From: Actinomycetes bacterium
GTDB lineage: Bacteria; Actinomycetota; Coriobacteriia; Coriobacteriales; UBA8131
Assembly (NCBI GenBank): GCA_009787085.1
Contig: WRGR01000046.1
Coordinates: forward strand, 137,147-201,146
Length of the DNA stretch: 64,000 bases
Reading direction: 5' to 3'
A program made the translations under genes and the position numbers. Of this stretch, positions 34,664 through 43,233 are shown one piece after another. How positions within the stretch are numbered: the stretch's first letter is position 1; each line of letters opens with the position of its first letter. The notes below the pieces were generated by a model, which did no database searches, had not been told where the DNA came from, and saw only the letters and a list, made by a program, of their open reading frames with translations.

Positions 34664-35946
34664 TAAGCCCGCCAGCCACGCATGATCGTCTGTTCGCGGT
34701 CAGGGCCAACGGCAATGACGCTCACCGGCACTTCGGCCAGCTCCTCCAAGCGTTCGACGTAAGCCCGGGCAGCAGCCGGCAGCTCCGCAAAGCAGCGGCA
34801 ACCACTGATGTCTGCTCCCCAGCCTTCCAGCTCCTCATATACCGGCATCGCATGGTGGAAGGCAGTCTGCGAGCTAGGCACACTGCGGTATTGCTGCCCC
34901 AAATATTCATAGGCCACACAGACCTTGATGCTCTCGAAGGCCGAGAGCACGTCGAGCTTGGTGATGCAGAGGTCGGTCAAGCCGTTGACCGCCGCCGCAT
35001 AGCGAATGATCACGGCATCATACCAGCCACAACGCCGCAGCCGACCGGTAGTGGTACCCACCTCGCCGCCGACCCGCGCCAGCTGCTCACCGGTCGCGTC
35101 GCTAAGCTCGGTCGGGAAAGGTCCAGCTCCAACCCGGGTGATATAGGCCTTGGCAATGCCTAGCACCTTGTCAATGGCCGTGGGCCCTACGCCAGCCCCC
35201 ACACTGGCACCACCAGCCGTACAGCTGGAAGAAGTGACAAAGGGATAAGTGCCGTGGTCGATGTCCAATAACGTTCCTTGGGCACCCTCGAAGAGCACCC
35301 GTCGACCCGTTCGCAGGCCGGCATTCAAAACCGCCGAAACATCGGCAATGTGCGGAGTAATGCGTCTGGCGTACTGCAAGTACTGCTCGCTAACCGCATC
35401 GACATCGAACGGCCGGGCGTCATAGACCCGGGTCAACAAGGCGTTGGCCGTCTCCAAGGCCGCCGCCACCTTGAGGCGAAAGATGTGAGGGTCGTCCAAG
35501 TCTTGAACGCGAATGCCGCTACGAGCCGCCTTGTCCTGGTAGGCCGGTCCGATGCCGCGCTTGGTGGTGCCGATCTCGTTTTGGCCAAGGCGCAGTTCGC
35601 TGGCAGCATCCAAGGCCAAGTGCCACGGCATGATCAGATGGGCGTTGCCGCTGATCAGCAAGCGATCACAAGAAAAACCAGCAACGGTGAGGCTGTCCAT
35701 CTCCTTCAGCAATACCGCCGGGTCGATGACACAGCCGTTACCGATCACCGGTGTCACCTGCGGGTACATGATGCCTGAAGGTATAAGATGCAGCGCCAGT
35801 TGGGTGCTGCCGTGGATCACCGTATGCCCGGCGTTGTTACCACCCTGGTAGCGCACCACATAGTCAAATTCTGGGGTGATCAGATCAGTAATCTTGCCCT
35901 TGCCTTCGTCGCCCCACTGGGCACCTACCAACACTACTCCCGACAT
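34663..35946 (-). CDS. purA: Adenylosuccinate synthetase
   Basis: Joins IMP and aspartate with GTP in the first committed step to AMP. The GTP-binding loop QWGDEGKGKITD is at residues 9-20 and GNNAGHTV follows near residue 35; the rest of the 427-residue protein aligns with the family without gaps visible by eye. The start ATG 35944-35946 has AAAGGGAAG upstream; the open frame above it (to 36111) overlaps the divergent rmuC region and is not used. Its promoter must lie in the short gap towards rmuC. Confidence 0.95.
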   Translation of the reverse strand: MSGVVLVGAQWGDEGKGKITDLITPEFDYVVRYQGGNNAGHTVIHGSTQLALHLIPSGIMYPQVTPVIGNGCVIDPAVLLKEMDSLTVAGFSCDRLLISGNAHLIMPWHLALDAASELRLGQNEIGTTKRGIGPAYQDKAARSGIRVQDLDDPHIFRLKVAAALETANALLTRVYDARPFDVDAVSEQYLQYARRITPHIADVSAVLNAGLRTGRRVLFEGAQGTLLDIDHGTYPFVTSSSCTAGGASVGAGVGPTAIDKVLGIAKAYITRVGAGPFPTELSDATGEQLARVGGEVGTTTGRLRRCGWYDAVIIRYAAAVNGLTDLCITKLDVLSAFESIKVCVAYEYLGQQYRSVPSSQTAFHHAMPVYEELEGWGADISGCRCFAELPAAARAYVERLEELAEVPVSVIAVGPDREQTIMRGWRA

Positions 35947-36096
35947 CAGGTTCTTCCCTTTCACACTCATAAGCGCCGCATCCCAAACAGTTTGAATGTA
36001 TAATACATAGTGGCACTTTAAAATCAACCTGTTTGGGGTTTTCGAAAAATCCCAAGGCTCAAGTATACTATGAGCACCTTTCAAGAAAGGAACTCC

Positions 36097-37515
36097 ATGC
36101 CCGATTCCCAAATTCTCTATCTATTTGTTACACTCTCCGCAACAACGGTCGTCCTCTTGGTTGTTCTGATCGCCTTGGTTATCCGACGCCTGTCTGCAGG
36201 CTCGTCAGAAGACAGGCAGCGGCACGCTGAACAAGTGCAGACCGCCGTTCAGGAGGCCGTCGGGCAGATGCAGGGACGACTGGCCACCCTAAACGACGAC
36301 TTCTCCCGTATTGACAACTTGATCCGCACTGAGCTGGGGCAAAACCGCAAGGAGGCCGTCTTCCAAGACGAGCAGCTGCGCGCCTCGCTTACCGGTGCGC
36401 TTGGCCAAAACCGCGACGAGATGTCCCGCCAGCTCGGTGAGATCCGCACCACGATGGAAGGCCGCCTGCAGCAGCTGCAGCAAGAAAACGCCAAGAAGCT
36501 GGAGGAGATGCGCTTGACCGTAGACGAGAAGCTCTCCCAAACCGTAGAGCGACGCTTCACGGAAAGCTTCACGCTGATCAGCGAGCGCCTAGAGGCCGTG
36601 CAGCGCGGGCTGGGGGAGATGCGCAATTTGGCAAACAACGTCGTCGACTTGAAAAATGTGCTGGCCAACGTCAAGAGCCGCGGCAATTTCGGCGAGTACC
36701 AGTTGGGGGCGATACTGGAGGAGATCCTCTCGCCAGAGCAGTACGAGAAGACCTTTGCCCCCAAGCCCCGCAGCCAGCAGCGCGTGGAGTTCGCAGTGCG
36801 GATGCCCGGACGCGGCGAGGGCGATGGCGTGTTCTTGCCCATCGACTCCAAGTTCCCACTAGAAGACTACCAACTGCTACAGCAAGCCTATGAGGCCGGC
36901 GACAACGCCGAGGCCGAGGCCGCCCGGCGCAAGCTGATGGAGCGGGTCAAGCGCTTTGCCCTAGATGTTCGGGACAAGTACTTGAACCCGCCGCGCACCA
37001 CCGACTTCGCCATCCTCTTCTTGCCCACCGAAGGGCTGTACGCCGAACTGCTGCGCCAAGCCGGTTTTGCCGATACCATGCTACGGGAGTGCAAAGTGCT
37101 GCTAGCCGGCCCGACAACGCTGATCGCCTTGCTCTCCAGTCTGCAAATAGGCTTTCAGACGCTGGCTATCGAGAAGCGCTCAGTCGAGGTCGGAAAGCTC
37201 CTCGCGGCGGTCAAAAAGGAGTTCGAGCGCTTCCGCAGCGCCTTAGAGAAGATCGACCAGCGCCTGCAGCAGGCCAGAAAAGAGATCGGCGATGCCACCC
37301 ATCGTGCAGACCGCATCCAGACCCGCCTGAAAGGCATCGATGCCCTACCCAGTGCCGAGAGCGAGCTGCTTTTGGGCGGGGACAACCCCGACAACGCCCC
37401 GGCCAGCGACCCGGACGACCTGCCGGACGACCTGCCGGACGACCTGCTACAGATCACAACCGGCAGGTCTGGAGCCGACAGCCACTTGCCCGGCGACCCG
37501 GAAGACGAGCAGTAA
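36097..37515 (+). CDS. rmuC: DNA recombination protein RmuC
   Basis: RmuC family, thought to limit rearrangements at inverted repeats. It has an N-terminal membrane helix (about residues 8-30), a long coiled coil (30-175), and the RmuC nuclease-like domain (about 200-400) with GNFGEYQLGAILEEIL and FLPIDSKFPLEDYQ. At the C-terminus DDLP is repeated (encoded by a 12-bp repeat, 37415-37449). The start is ATG 36097 behind AAGAAAGGAA; an upstream ATG at 36070 has no site. 472 residues, normal for the family. Confidence 0.9.
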   Translation: MPDSQILYLFVTLSATTVVLLVVLIALVIRRLSAGSSEDRQRHAEQVQTAVQEAVGQMQGRLATLNDDFSRIDNLIRTELGQNRKEAVFQDEQLRASLTGALGQNRDEMSRQLGEIRTTMEGRLQQLQQENAKKLEEMRLTVDEKLSQTVERRFTESFTLISERLEAVQRGLGEMRNLANNVVDLKNVLANVKSRGNFGEYQLGAILEEILSPEQYEKTFAPKPRSQQRVEFAVRMPGRGEGDGVFLPIDSKFPLEDYQLLQQAYEAGDNAEAEAARRKLMERVKRFALDVRDKYLNPPRTTDFAILFLPTEGLYAELLRQAGFADTMLRECKVLLAGPTTLIALLSSLQIGFQTLAIEKRSVEVGKLLAAVKKEFERFRSALEKIDQRLQQARKEIGDATHRADRIQTRLKGIDALPSAESELLLGGDNPDNAPASDPDDLPDDLPDDLLQITTGRSGADSHLPGDPEDEQ

Positions 37516-37548
37516 ACCTCTCCCTACACTCCGAACTGCTTTCTGGGT

Positions 37549-37636
37549 ATCTCGCAGGTTTATTCAAAAGTTCATCGACGTCTATTTCGGCGATGACTGC
37601 CCGGTGAAGGAGAAAAAGGCCAGTCTGTATGAATGA
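37549..37636 (+). pseudogene. C-terminal scrap of an unidentified gene
   Basis: The frame reads RFIQKFIDVYFGDDCPVKEK and a few more residues up to TGA 37634-37636, overlapping the next start (TATGAATGA). It looks like the tail of a deleted upstream gene that was once coupled to the small gene at 37629. The parent is not recognisable from 26 residues. Confidence 0.35.
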
Positions 37637-37916
37637 AGGTAAGTTCTTCTACAATATTATGATAAACAAAAACGGCAGCCCCAAGGCCGTTACCAACGAT
37701 CTTGAGATGATGCTCAAAGCCTACGAGTTTAGCGTCAACGGTGACATTGCCGACAACAATAAAAATAATAGCGTAGAGCAGGCATACAAAGACCACTACG
37801 AGTACGGCGACAATGGGCAGATAACGTGGTACAACATCTCAAAGAAAATTGACAACACTACCGACGCTATTCTGACCTACAAGATGAACACCAGCCCGCA
37901 CTTAACCCAGAACTAG
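37629..37916 (+). CDS. Small orphan protein, 95 residues
   Basis: I do not recognise it. The protein is rich in Asn, Lys, Tyr and Asp and has a lower GC content than its neighbours, which suggests it came from elsewhere. It starts at ATG 37629, with AAGGAG about 20 bp and AAAAAGG about 10 bp upstream, and overlaps a 3' scrap of a lost gene. With the gene at 37940 it forms a two-gene cassette between rmuC and dnaB. Immunity or antitoxin proteins often look like this, but no motif proves it. Confidence 0.55.
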   Translation: MNEGKFFYNIMINKNGSPKAVTNDLEMMLKAYEFSVNGDIADNNKNNSVEQAYKDHYEYGDNGQITWYNISKKIDNTTDAILTYKMNTSPHLTQN

Positions 37917-37939
37917 GATCACCGCCTAAAGGAGACTGA

Positions 37940-38404
37940 ATGAAAACCCAGATGAGAAAAGTACTGACCGCTGTGACCGTCAAGAACTACGCTTACCCCT
38001 CGCACTTTGACCTTTCCTTGGTGGATGCGGGCGTGGCAGCGGACTTCAGGAAGCACGAGAAAGACATCTGTGAGATCGCCGACTATTTCTTGCGCCACCC
38101 CGAAGCCGGATATGGCTTTGTCTCCCTTGGCAACAACGAGCAGATCGTCATCCAGTACGATTTGAAGCTCGGTGGCGCCGAGGCGGCGATCAGGAGGTTC
38201 TTCCTAGACAGCCCCTACTGGATGACCATAGAGGTGGACAGATTGGGAGTAGGGTTCGATTTTTGCAATACCCAAGACGCTCAGAGTTACCTACATATCG
38301 ATTTTTCCTATTTCGACGACTACACTGACGAGGACAGGGAGAATATTACGCTCACCAAACTGGCGCCCTATTGGACATACGGCGATCATGGTGCCCCAAT
38401 ATGA
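37940..38404 (+). CDS. Orphan protein, 154 residues
   Basis: I do not recognise it. A mixed alpha/beta composition with many aromatic and acidic residues (HIDFSYFDDYTDED near the C-terminus) suggests a compact soluble protein. A good AAAGGAG site lies 7 bp before the ATG, 23 bp after the stop of the 95-residue gene, so the two are likely co-transcribed. The size and acid-rich surface are similar to those of immunity proteins; that is only an impression. Confidence 0.6.
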   Translation: MKTQMRKVLTAVTVKNYAYPSHFDLSLVDAGVAADFRKHEKDICEIADYFLRHPEAGYGFVSLGNNEQIVIQYDLKLGGAEAAIRRFFLDSPYWMTIEVDRLGVGFDFCNTQDAQSYLHIDFSYFDDYTDEDRENITLTKLAPYWTYGDHGAPI

Positions 38405-38526
38405 TACATAAAAGGCACCGAATGGAGCTCGGAAAGGCCCCTAGAGAGAATGGCCTGCTATGGGGGCAACATCACGGCTGGCTCCCTCAAAAACACTGAT
38501 TTGCTAGTCAGCTTACGCGCACAAGA
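38405..38526. other. Spacer after the orphan cassette
   Basis: No gene is seen; the two hairpins that follow end it. Confidence 0.3.
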
Positions 38527-38566
38527 TAGGCGTTAACCAAACCGAATTCGGCTTAGTTAACGCCTA
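38527..38566. terminator. Hairpin 1 between the orphan cassette and dnaB
   Basis: TAGGCGTTAAC (38527-38537) pairs perfectly with GTTAACGCCTA (38556-38566); the loop contains a further palindrome CCGAATTCGG. It lies between convergent genes and could terminate either transcript, although no T-run is present. Confidence 0.6.
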
Positions 38567-38577
38567 CGACCATCGAC

Positions 38578-38606
38578 AACCATCGCGGGCTTGGCTGGCG
38601 ATGGTT
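38578..38606. terminator. Hairpin 2 between the orphan cassette and dnaB
   Basis: AACCATCGC (38578-38586) pairs with GCGATGGTT (38598-38606). It lies 40 bp from the dnaB stop, and together with the hairpin at 38527-38566 it probably separates the convergent units. Confidence 0.55.
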
Positions 38607-38644
38607 GGGCCTTGCGCTTAAATCGGCACTTTTCTGGGCTGCTC

Positions 38645-40066
38645 CTAAAACGGGGCATCGCTGTAAATGGCGGGAGCCGGCTCGTCTACTACTACCATAT
38701 TCCGGAAGCGTACGAAGGGGCCGTCGAAGATTAGTTTGACCCGCCCGGTTGCACCGTTGCGGTTCTTGCCGATGTAAAGTGTCGCATTATTGACAGGTGT
38801 GCCTTGCGCAGATGCGGCCGTTTCTGACTCCAGCTCCTTGGAGGACATCGGCCGGTCGATGAATAACACCACATCGGCATCCTGCTCGATGCTCCCCGAT
38901 TCCTTCAGATCAGAGAGCTGCGGTGTCTTATCATCGCGACCTTCGATACTGCGGTTCAGCTGGCTGAGTACCATGATCGGGACACCCAGCTCTTTGGCCA
39001 AAATCTTCAGACCGCGGGTCAGCTCGCCGATCTCGATCGCCCGCTGCCCCTCGTAGCGACCGCGTGAAGTCTGCATCAGTTGCAGGTAGTCGATGACGAT
39101 AAAGCCTTTGTCCTTTTCCACGTCACGCATCTGCCGCCGGGCCTTGGCGCGTAGCTGCATCAAGTTCAAGCTAGGATTGTCATCAATGTACAGCTCGCAG
39201 TCGTTAAGTTCACCACAGGCTCCTATGATTTTCGTCCAGTCGTCCGTACTCAGGTCGCCGGTGCGCATTCGCCAGTGGTTGACCGAGGCCTCGGCGCTAA
39301 TGATACGCTGGGTGATCTGCTCGGAGGGCATCTCCAAGGAGAAGAAGGCCACCGTCACACCTTTCTTGGCAGAGTTGACTGCAAAGTTCATGGCCAAAGT
39401 GGACTTGCCGACACCGGGACGGGCAGCCAGGATAATCAAGTCGCCAGCCCGGAACCCGGCCAGCTCCTTGTCCAAGTCCACAAAGCCGGATGGCACACCG
39501 AGGATCCGCGTTTGGCTATGAGCCTGTTCGTCGATCGCCTCCATGGCCAACCGGGACAACTCGTTGATTCGCACGAAGTCCGACTCGACCCGTTTCTCGG
39601 TTACTTTCAGCAGATGCCCCTCGGCTTTCTCCACAATCTCCTCGGTGTCGTCCAAAGGGCTGAAGGCCAAGCTTTCGATCTCATGGGCGGCACCGATCAA
39701 GGCACGCATCAGGGAATAGCGGCGGACGATTTCCAGGTGGTGCTCCCAGTTGTAGATGGCGATGGAATTGTTGGCCAAAGCCACCAGATAGCTGATGCCG
39801 CCGACTGCCTGCAATTGATCGCGCGCCTCTAAGCGGTCGGCCAGCGTGATCTGGTCCACCGGCGAATGCTTATCGGAGAGCTCCTTGATGGACTCGAAGA
39901 TATTGCGATGGGCGACACGGGCGAAGTCCTCAACACGCAGCCTAGCCAAGGCATCCACCAAAACATCCTTGTCTAGGATCATCGCCGCCAACACAGCTTG
40001 CTCGGCCTCTGGGTTATATGGCGGCTCTTGGCCTTGCGGCAACACGGGGGCGTCAGTGTTTGCCAA
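38645..40066 (-). CDS. dnaB: Replicative DNA helicase DnaB
   Basis: Hexameric helicase that unwinds DNA at the replication fork. The N-terminal domain begins PYNPEAEQAVLAAMILD; the RecA-like ATPase domain shows Walker A RPGVGKST (about residues 214-221), Walker B GFIVIDYLQLM and the DKTPQLSDLKESGSIEQDADV segment. No intein is seen. 473 residues, typical. It uses a TTG start (40064-40066) behind AGGAAGG. It is divergent from rpsF-ssb-rpsR-rplI; in many Gram-positive genomes dnaB follows rplI on the same strand, so the order here is rearranged. Confidence 0.95.
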   Translation of the reverse strand: MANTDAPVLPQGQEPPYNPEAEQAVLAAMILDKDVLVDALARLRVEDFARVAHRNIFESIKELSDKHSPVDQITLADRLEARDQLQAVGGISYLVALANNSIAIYNWEHHLEIVRRYSLMRALIGAAHEIESLAFSPLDDTEEIVEKAEGHLLKVTEKRVESDFVRINELSRLAMEAIDEQAHSQTRILGVPSGFVDLDKELAGFRAGDLIILAARPGVGKSTLAMNFAVNSAKKGVTVAFFSLEMPSEQITQRIISAEASVNHWRMRTGDLSTDDWTKIIGACGELNDCELYIDDNPSLNLMQLRAKARRQMRDVEKDKGFIVIDYLQLMQTSRGRYEGQRAIEIGELTRGLKILAKELGVPIMVLSQLNRSIEGRDDKTPQLSDLKESGSIEQDADVVLFIDRPMSSKELESETAASAQGTPVNNATLYIGKNRNGATGRVKLIFDGPFVRFRNMVVVDEPAPAIYSDAPF

Positions 40067-40403
40067 CTTTCTAGATCCTTCCTATCGGGTTTTGTTAGTG
40101 GCCAGCATCAGGCATCGTTGCCGATCGCCGACGCCCGAAGTCAAACCCCCTTGGTTTCGTTCGTAACGCTGCTGGCCTGATGATTTTCAGATTTGATTCT
40201 ACCCTGTTTCAAGATCGCTTAGAGTTTTCTTCAAGTTTCTGTTAAAACGGGTCAGTAACATACTGGTAGTTTGTGCGAAGCAAAAAGTCGAAGGCGCGGG
40301 TAAGATACGGACAATAGCGCGAGCAAACAGCGCGGCAGACACTTGGAAAGACACTTAGAAGGTTAGGATGCGCCCGGAAAGCCAGCAGCAGTTTGATGCC
40401 TAT
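40067..40403. other. dnaB/rpsF divergent region, dnaB side
   Basis: No gene is seen. It must hold the dnaB promoter on the minus strand; a TAGAAT box (complement near 40199) is a possible -10 element, with no convincing -35. Confidence 0.3.
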
Positions 40404-40432
40404 TTGCATCGGTAGCCGAATCGTGGTACACT
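40404..40432 (+). promoter_or_regulatory. Sigma-70 type promoter of the rpsF operon
   Basis: -35 TTGCAT (40404-40409) and -10 TACACT (40427-40432) with the ideal 17-bp spacer and a TG two bases before the -10. Transcription would start near 40439, giving a leader of about 65 nt. Confidence 0.65.
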
Positions 40433-40449
40433 ACGCGAGTTCTTTTCCT

Positions 40450-40478
40450 GCTCGGATAGTTGCCTTCCAAACCCGAGC
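40450..40478 (+). promoter_or_regulatory. Leader hairpin before rpsF, possible S6:S18 site
   Basis: GCTCGG (40450-40455) pairs with CCGAGC (40473-40478) in the rpsF leader, followed directly by CCGTA. Many bacteria autoregulate rpsF-rpsR by an S6:S18-binding leader structure containing a CCG box. Position and shape fit, but I cannot confirm the family. Confidence 0.4.
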
Positions 40479-40503
40479 CGTATCAGCCCAAAGGAGGTGA
40501 ACC

Positions 40504-40797
40504 ATGAAGGCTTATGAACTATTGTTTCTCGTTGACCCTGCCTTGGAAGAGGATGAGCGTGAGGCCACTTTGGCCAAGATCGATTCTACCATCAGCTCCC
40601 AGAGCGGTACGGTCGACAATGTGGACAACTGGGGACGCCGCAAGCTCGCCTATCAGATAGACCATTTGGTGGACGGCGATTACACGTTGATTGATTTTCA
40701 CGCCATCCCCTCTACCATCGCCGAAATCGACCGTGTGCTGCGCATTACTGACGCGGTTAAGCGCTTCATCATTGTGGCGCGTACCGATCGCGACTAA
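40504..40797 (+). CDS. rpsF: Ribosomal protein bS6
   Basis: Small-subunit protein, 97 residues, that binds 16S rRNA together with S18. It starts MKAYELLFLVDPALEE, contains WGRRKLAYQIDHLVDGDY and ends in the DAVKRFIIV strand, as usual. It lacks the long acidic tail of the E. coli protein. A near-perfect Shine-Dalgarno AAAGGAGGTGA precedes the ATG. First gene of rpsF-ssb-rpsR-rplI. Confidence 0.97.
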   Translation: MKAYELLFLVDPALEEDEREATLAKIDSTISSQSGTVDNVDNWGRRKLAYQIDHLVDGDYTLIDFHAIPSTIAEIDRVLRITDAVKRFIIVARTDRD

Positions 40798-40839
40798 AAC
40801 CCGCACCAGATCAAGCGACCAAGAAACAAGGTGATTGGC

Positions 40840-41271
40840 ATGAGCATCAACAAAGTAATGATCAGTGGTAACCTGACCCGCGACCCAGAACTGAGGAGTA
40901 CGCCCAGCGGTACCTCAGTGCTTACTTTCGGGGTCGCAGTCAACGACCGCCGGAAGAATGCGTCTACCGGCGAGTGGGAGGATTACCCCAACTACATCGA
41001 CTGCACGGTGTTCGGAAGCCGTGCCGAAGCCCTGTCACGCATCCTAGTCAAGGGCATGAAGGTGGCCATCGACGGTCGCCTGCACTATTCGTCTTGGGAA
41101 CAGGACGGCAAGAAACGCTCCAAGATCGACGTGACAGTAGATCAGGTCGATTTCATGAGCGCCCGTGGTGGCAGCGGTGCCAGCGACGGCGGCAGCGGAC
41201 GTGGTGCGCAAGAAGTTGACATCCCGCCTGCCCCGGAGATCACCGTCTACGACGAGGACATCCCATTCTAG
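40840..41271 (+). CDS. ssb: Single-stranded DNA-binding protein
   Basis: Binds single-stranded DNA at replication forks. The OB-fold covers residues 1-105 (INKVMISGNLTRDPELRSTP, YIDCTVFGSRAEA). A short Gly/Ser linker leads to the acidic C-terminal tip DEDIPF, which docks partner proteins. 143 residues. ATG 40840 behind AAGGTGA is preferred over GTG 40831 because of spacing and the family N-terminus. Confidence 0.96.
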   Translation: MSINKVMISGNLTRDPELRSTPSGTSVLTFGVAVNDRRKNASTGEWEDYPNYIDCTVFGSRAEALSRILVKGMKVAIDGRLHYSSWEQDGKKRSKIDVTVDQVDFMSARGGSGASDGGSGRGAQEVDIPPAPEITVYDEDIPF

Positions 41272-41289
41272 ACTCAAAGGAGGTACATC

Positions 41290-41553
41290 GTGGCTGAATA
41301 CGTTCGCCAGCCCCGTAAGAGGTACTGTCAGTTTTGCAAGGAGGAAGTGGACTTCATCGATTACAAAGATGCCACTATGCTGCGCAAATACATGACCGAC
41401 CGCGGCAAGATCAAGCCCCGCAGGGTAACTGGCGCCTGCACCCAACACCAGCATGATCTGGCTCAGGCCATCAAGCGGGCACGGGAGATTGCGCTGGTGC
41501 CTTACACCGTAACTGTGGTCAATAGCCGTCTCGACCGCAAAAGCCGTAGTTAG
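41290..41553 (+). CDS. rpsR: Ribosomal protein bS18
   Basis: 87 residues, partner of S6. The N-terminal RKRYCQFCKEE-type segment (here RKRYCQFC reads PRKRYCQFCKEEVDFIDYKD) and RGKIKPRRVTGACTQHQ are canonical. Cys-x-x-Cys is kept, so it may be the zinc-binding C+ form, although only the first pair plus one further Cys is visible. GTG start behind AAAGGAGGT. Confidence 0.96.
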   Translation: MAEYVRQPRKRYCQFCKEEVDFIDYKDATMLRKYMTDRGKIKPRRVTGACTQHQHDLAQAIKRAREIALVPYTVTVVNSRLDRKSRS

Positions 41554-41564
41554 GAGGTAGTGAG

Positions 41565-42371
41565 ATGAAAGTCATTCTCTTGGGGGAACTCAGGGGGAAG
41601 GGCGGTGAGGGCGACATCGTCGATGTGGCGACCGGCTTCGCCGTGAACTACCTCTTTCCCAAAAAACTGGCCGTGGAGGCCAGCAAGGGGAACTTAAAGC
41701 AACTGGAGCTACGCAAACACAATATTGCCAAGCGTGAGGCCGAGCGCCTAGATAGCGCCGACAAGCTGGTCAGCGCCTTGGAAGGCAAGGTTGTGACGAT
41801 CCCCGCCAAAGTCGGCGAAGAAGGCCAGCTCTTTGGCTCGGTGACTGCCCTGCAGATCGCCAGCGCTGTGGCCGAGCAGATCGGCCAAGAGATCGACCGC
41901 AAGCAGATCGACCTGCGCGCCCCGATCAAAACCGCTGGTGAGCATACGGCAGTGGTTTCCATCTACCGCGAGATCAGCGCCGCCATCACCGTTATGGTGG
42001 TGGACGAGAAGGCTCCCGAGGTCGTTGAAGCTGTTGAGACAGACGAGCCAGATGAGGCTGCCGAGGTCGGAGAGGCTGTCGACGGCGGCACCGAGGAAGC
42101 AGAAGTTGCCGCAGACAGCGCGGAAGCCGACGTGTCGGAAAATGCGGGCAAAGCTGAGGAGGTTGGCGAGGTTGCTGAAACCACCGAAACCGATGCCGAT
42201 GCCAGCCCGGACGGCTTTACGACCGCTGCGACCGACCCGGGCGCTGAGCAGGCCGGAGCAACCGAGCCTCTGGAACTTGAGAGCCTAGCCACTGTGGCCG
42301 AGGTCGTCGACGAGGCTTCAGCTTCCGAGGCCCCTGACATCAACCCTGCGGAAGATGCCCGACAGCTTTGA
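41565..42371 (+). CDS. rplI: Ribosomal protein bL9 with acidic C-terminal extension
   Basis: Residues 1-147 are an ordinary L9: MKVILLGELRGKGGEGDIVDV, GFAVNYLFPKKLA and a complete C-terminal domain ending in VMVVDEK. Residues 148-268 are an extra tail made almost only of Ala, Glu, Asp, Val, Thr and Gly, strongly acidic and probably disordered. Most L9 proteins are about 150 residues, so the length is nearly doubled. No frameshift or second start separates the tail. Ribosome site AGGAGG. It ends the rpsF operon. Confidence 0.93.
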   Translation: MKVILLGELRGKGGEGDIVDVATGFAVNYLFPKKLAVEASKGNLKQLELRKHNIAKREAERLDSADKLVSALEGKVVTIPAKVGEEGQLFGSVTALQIASAVAEQIGQEIDRKQIDLRAPIKTAGEHTAVVSIYREISAAITVMVVDEKAPEVVEAVETDEPDEAAEVGEAVDGGTEEAEVAADSAEADVSENAGKAEEVGEVAETTETDADASPDGFTTAATDPGAEQAGATEPLELESLATVAEVVDEASASEAPDINPAEDARQL

Positions 42372-42393
42372 TCGGCACCTTTTGGCTCTCTGG

Positions 42394-43233
42394 TTAGTTG
42401 AGGATGCTGATGATCAGCCAGACAATCAGCGCCACGATTATTGCTGTGCCGACCCAAGCTGCTATCGAGCAGCCGGCTTTCTGCGCATAAGCTAGTTCCA
42501 CCAGCCGCTCGCTTAGGCCTCTCCTCTTCCGGTAGTTGATACTGTTAGGGGGGAGGCCGACGGGCGGCTCAGCCTTCGTTAGGTGCCAAGCGCCGCCACT
42601 AGATAAGACATGGGCGAAATCCTCTTGGTTCAACGCAATCCGCGGGTGATCGCCACCACCAATGCGCTTAGCAATGTTAGCAATGAACCTCTCCAATGAT
42701 TGCTTATGCTCTTCATGCAGTTGGCCATTATAGGCAAACCAAGCGACTTCTCCCGAAAAATGCTTCGTCTCGGACTCGAAATTGACCAAGGACAGCATAC
42801 AGTGCAGCACCCAGCCCTGCGAGGCCAAAATATTCAGGCTCTCTGCCTCGGGCCCAACAACTATGCCCACGACTTGACCCACCCTCCCCAACAGCTCACG
42901 GCCAGAAGCGGCCGAGGGCAGCGCTGTAGACTCTTGATCAGCTGCCGCCCCAGTTGGCCGGGTTGGCAGCTCGGCGCTAATAATGCCCTCGAGTCCGGCC
43001 AAGAAGCGGTAACCGTCTTCAGCAGAGGGCTGAAAACGCTGATAGAAAGCAAGGTAGTTGCCAACAGTCGGCGGATAGCTGCCGTCATCAAACTGATGGA
43101 ACAGCGGTGCCTCGGCCAGCTCATTGGAGAGCTGCCGATAGCCTTGGGGAAGTGCCGAATTGACCATGAAAATGGCACTGGCTTTTCGTGTCCTGTTTGC
43201 GCCGCCGCCCAGCGGCAGCATGGTACAAATCAT
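42394..43233 (-). CDS. Tail-anchored orphan protein
   Basis: I do not recognise a family. From ATG 43231-43233 it is 279 residues, ending in one membrane helix (AAWVGTAIIVALIVWLIISIL), so the rest should face the cytoplasm or wall depending on topology. The soluble part has segments such as ELLGRVGQVVGIVVG and LASQGWVLHCMLSLVNFE with no known motif. The frame is open to 43404, but a separate ATG at 43364 in another frame gives a 44-residue protein whose TGA overlaps this start (ATGA). Either two coupled genes or one gene with a frameshift is possible. Confidence 0.55.
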   Translation of the reverse strand: MICTMLPLGGGANRTRKASAIFMVNSALPQGYRQLSNELAEAPLFHQFDDGSYPPTVGNYLAFYQRFQPSAEDGYRFLAGLEGIISAELPTRPTGAAADQESTALPSAASGRELLGRVGQVVGIVVGPEAESLNILASQGWVLHCMLSLVNFESETKHFSGEVAWFAYNGQLHEEHKQSLERFIANIAKRIGGGDHPRIALNQEDFAHVLSSGGAWHLTKAEPPVGLPPNSINYRKRRGLSERLVELAYAQKAGCSIAAWVGTAIIVALIVWLIISILN

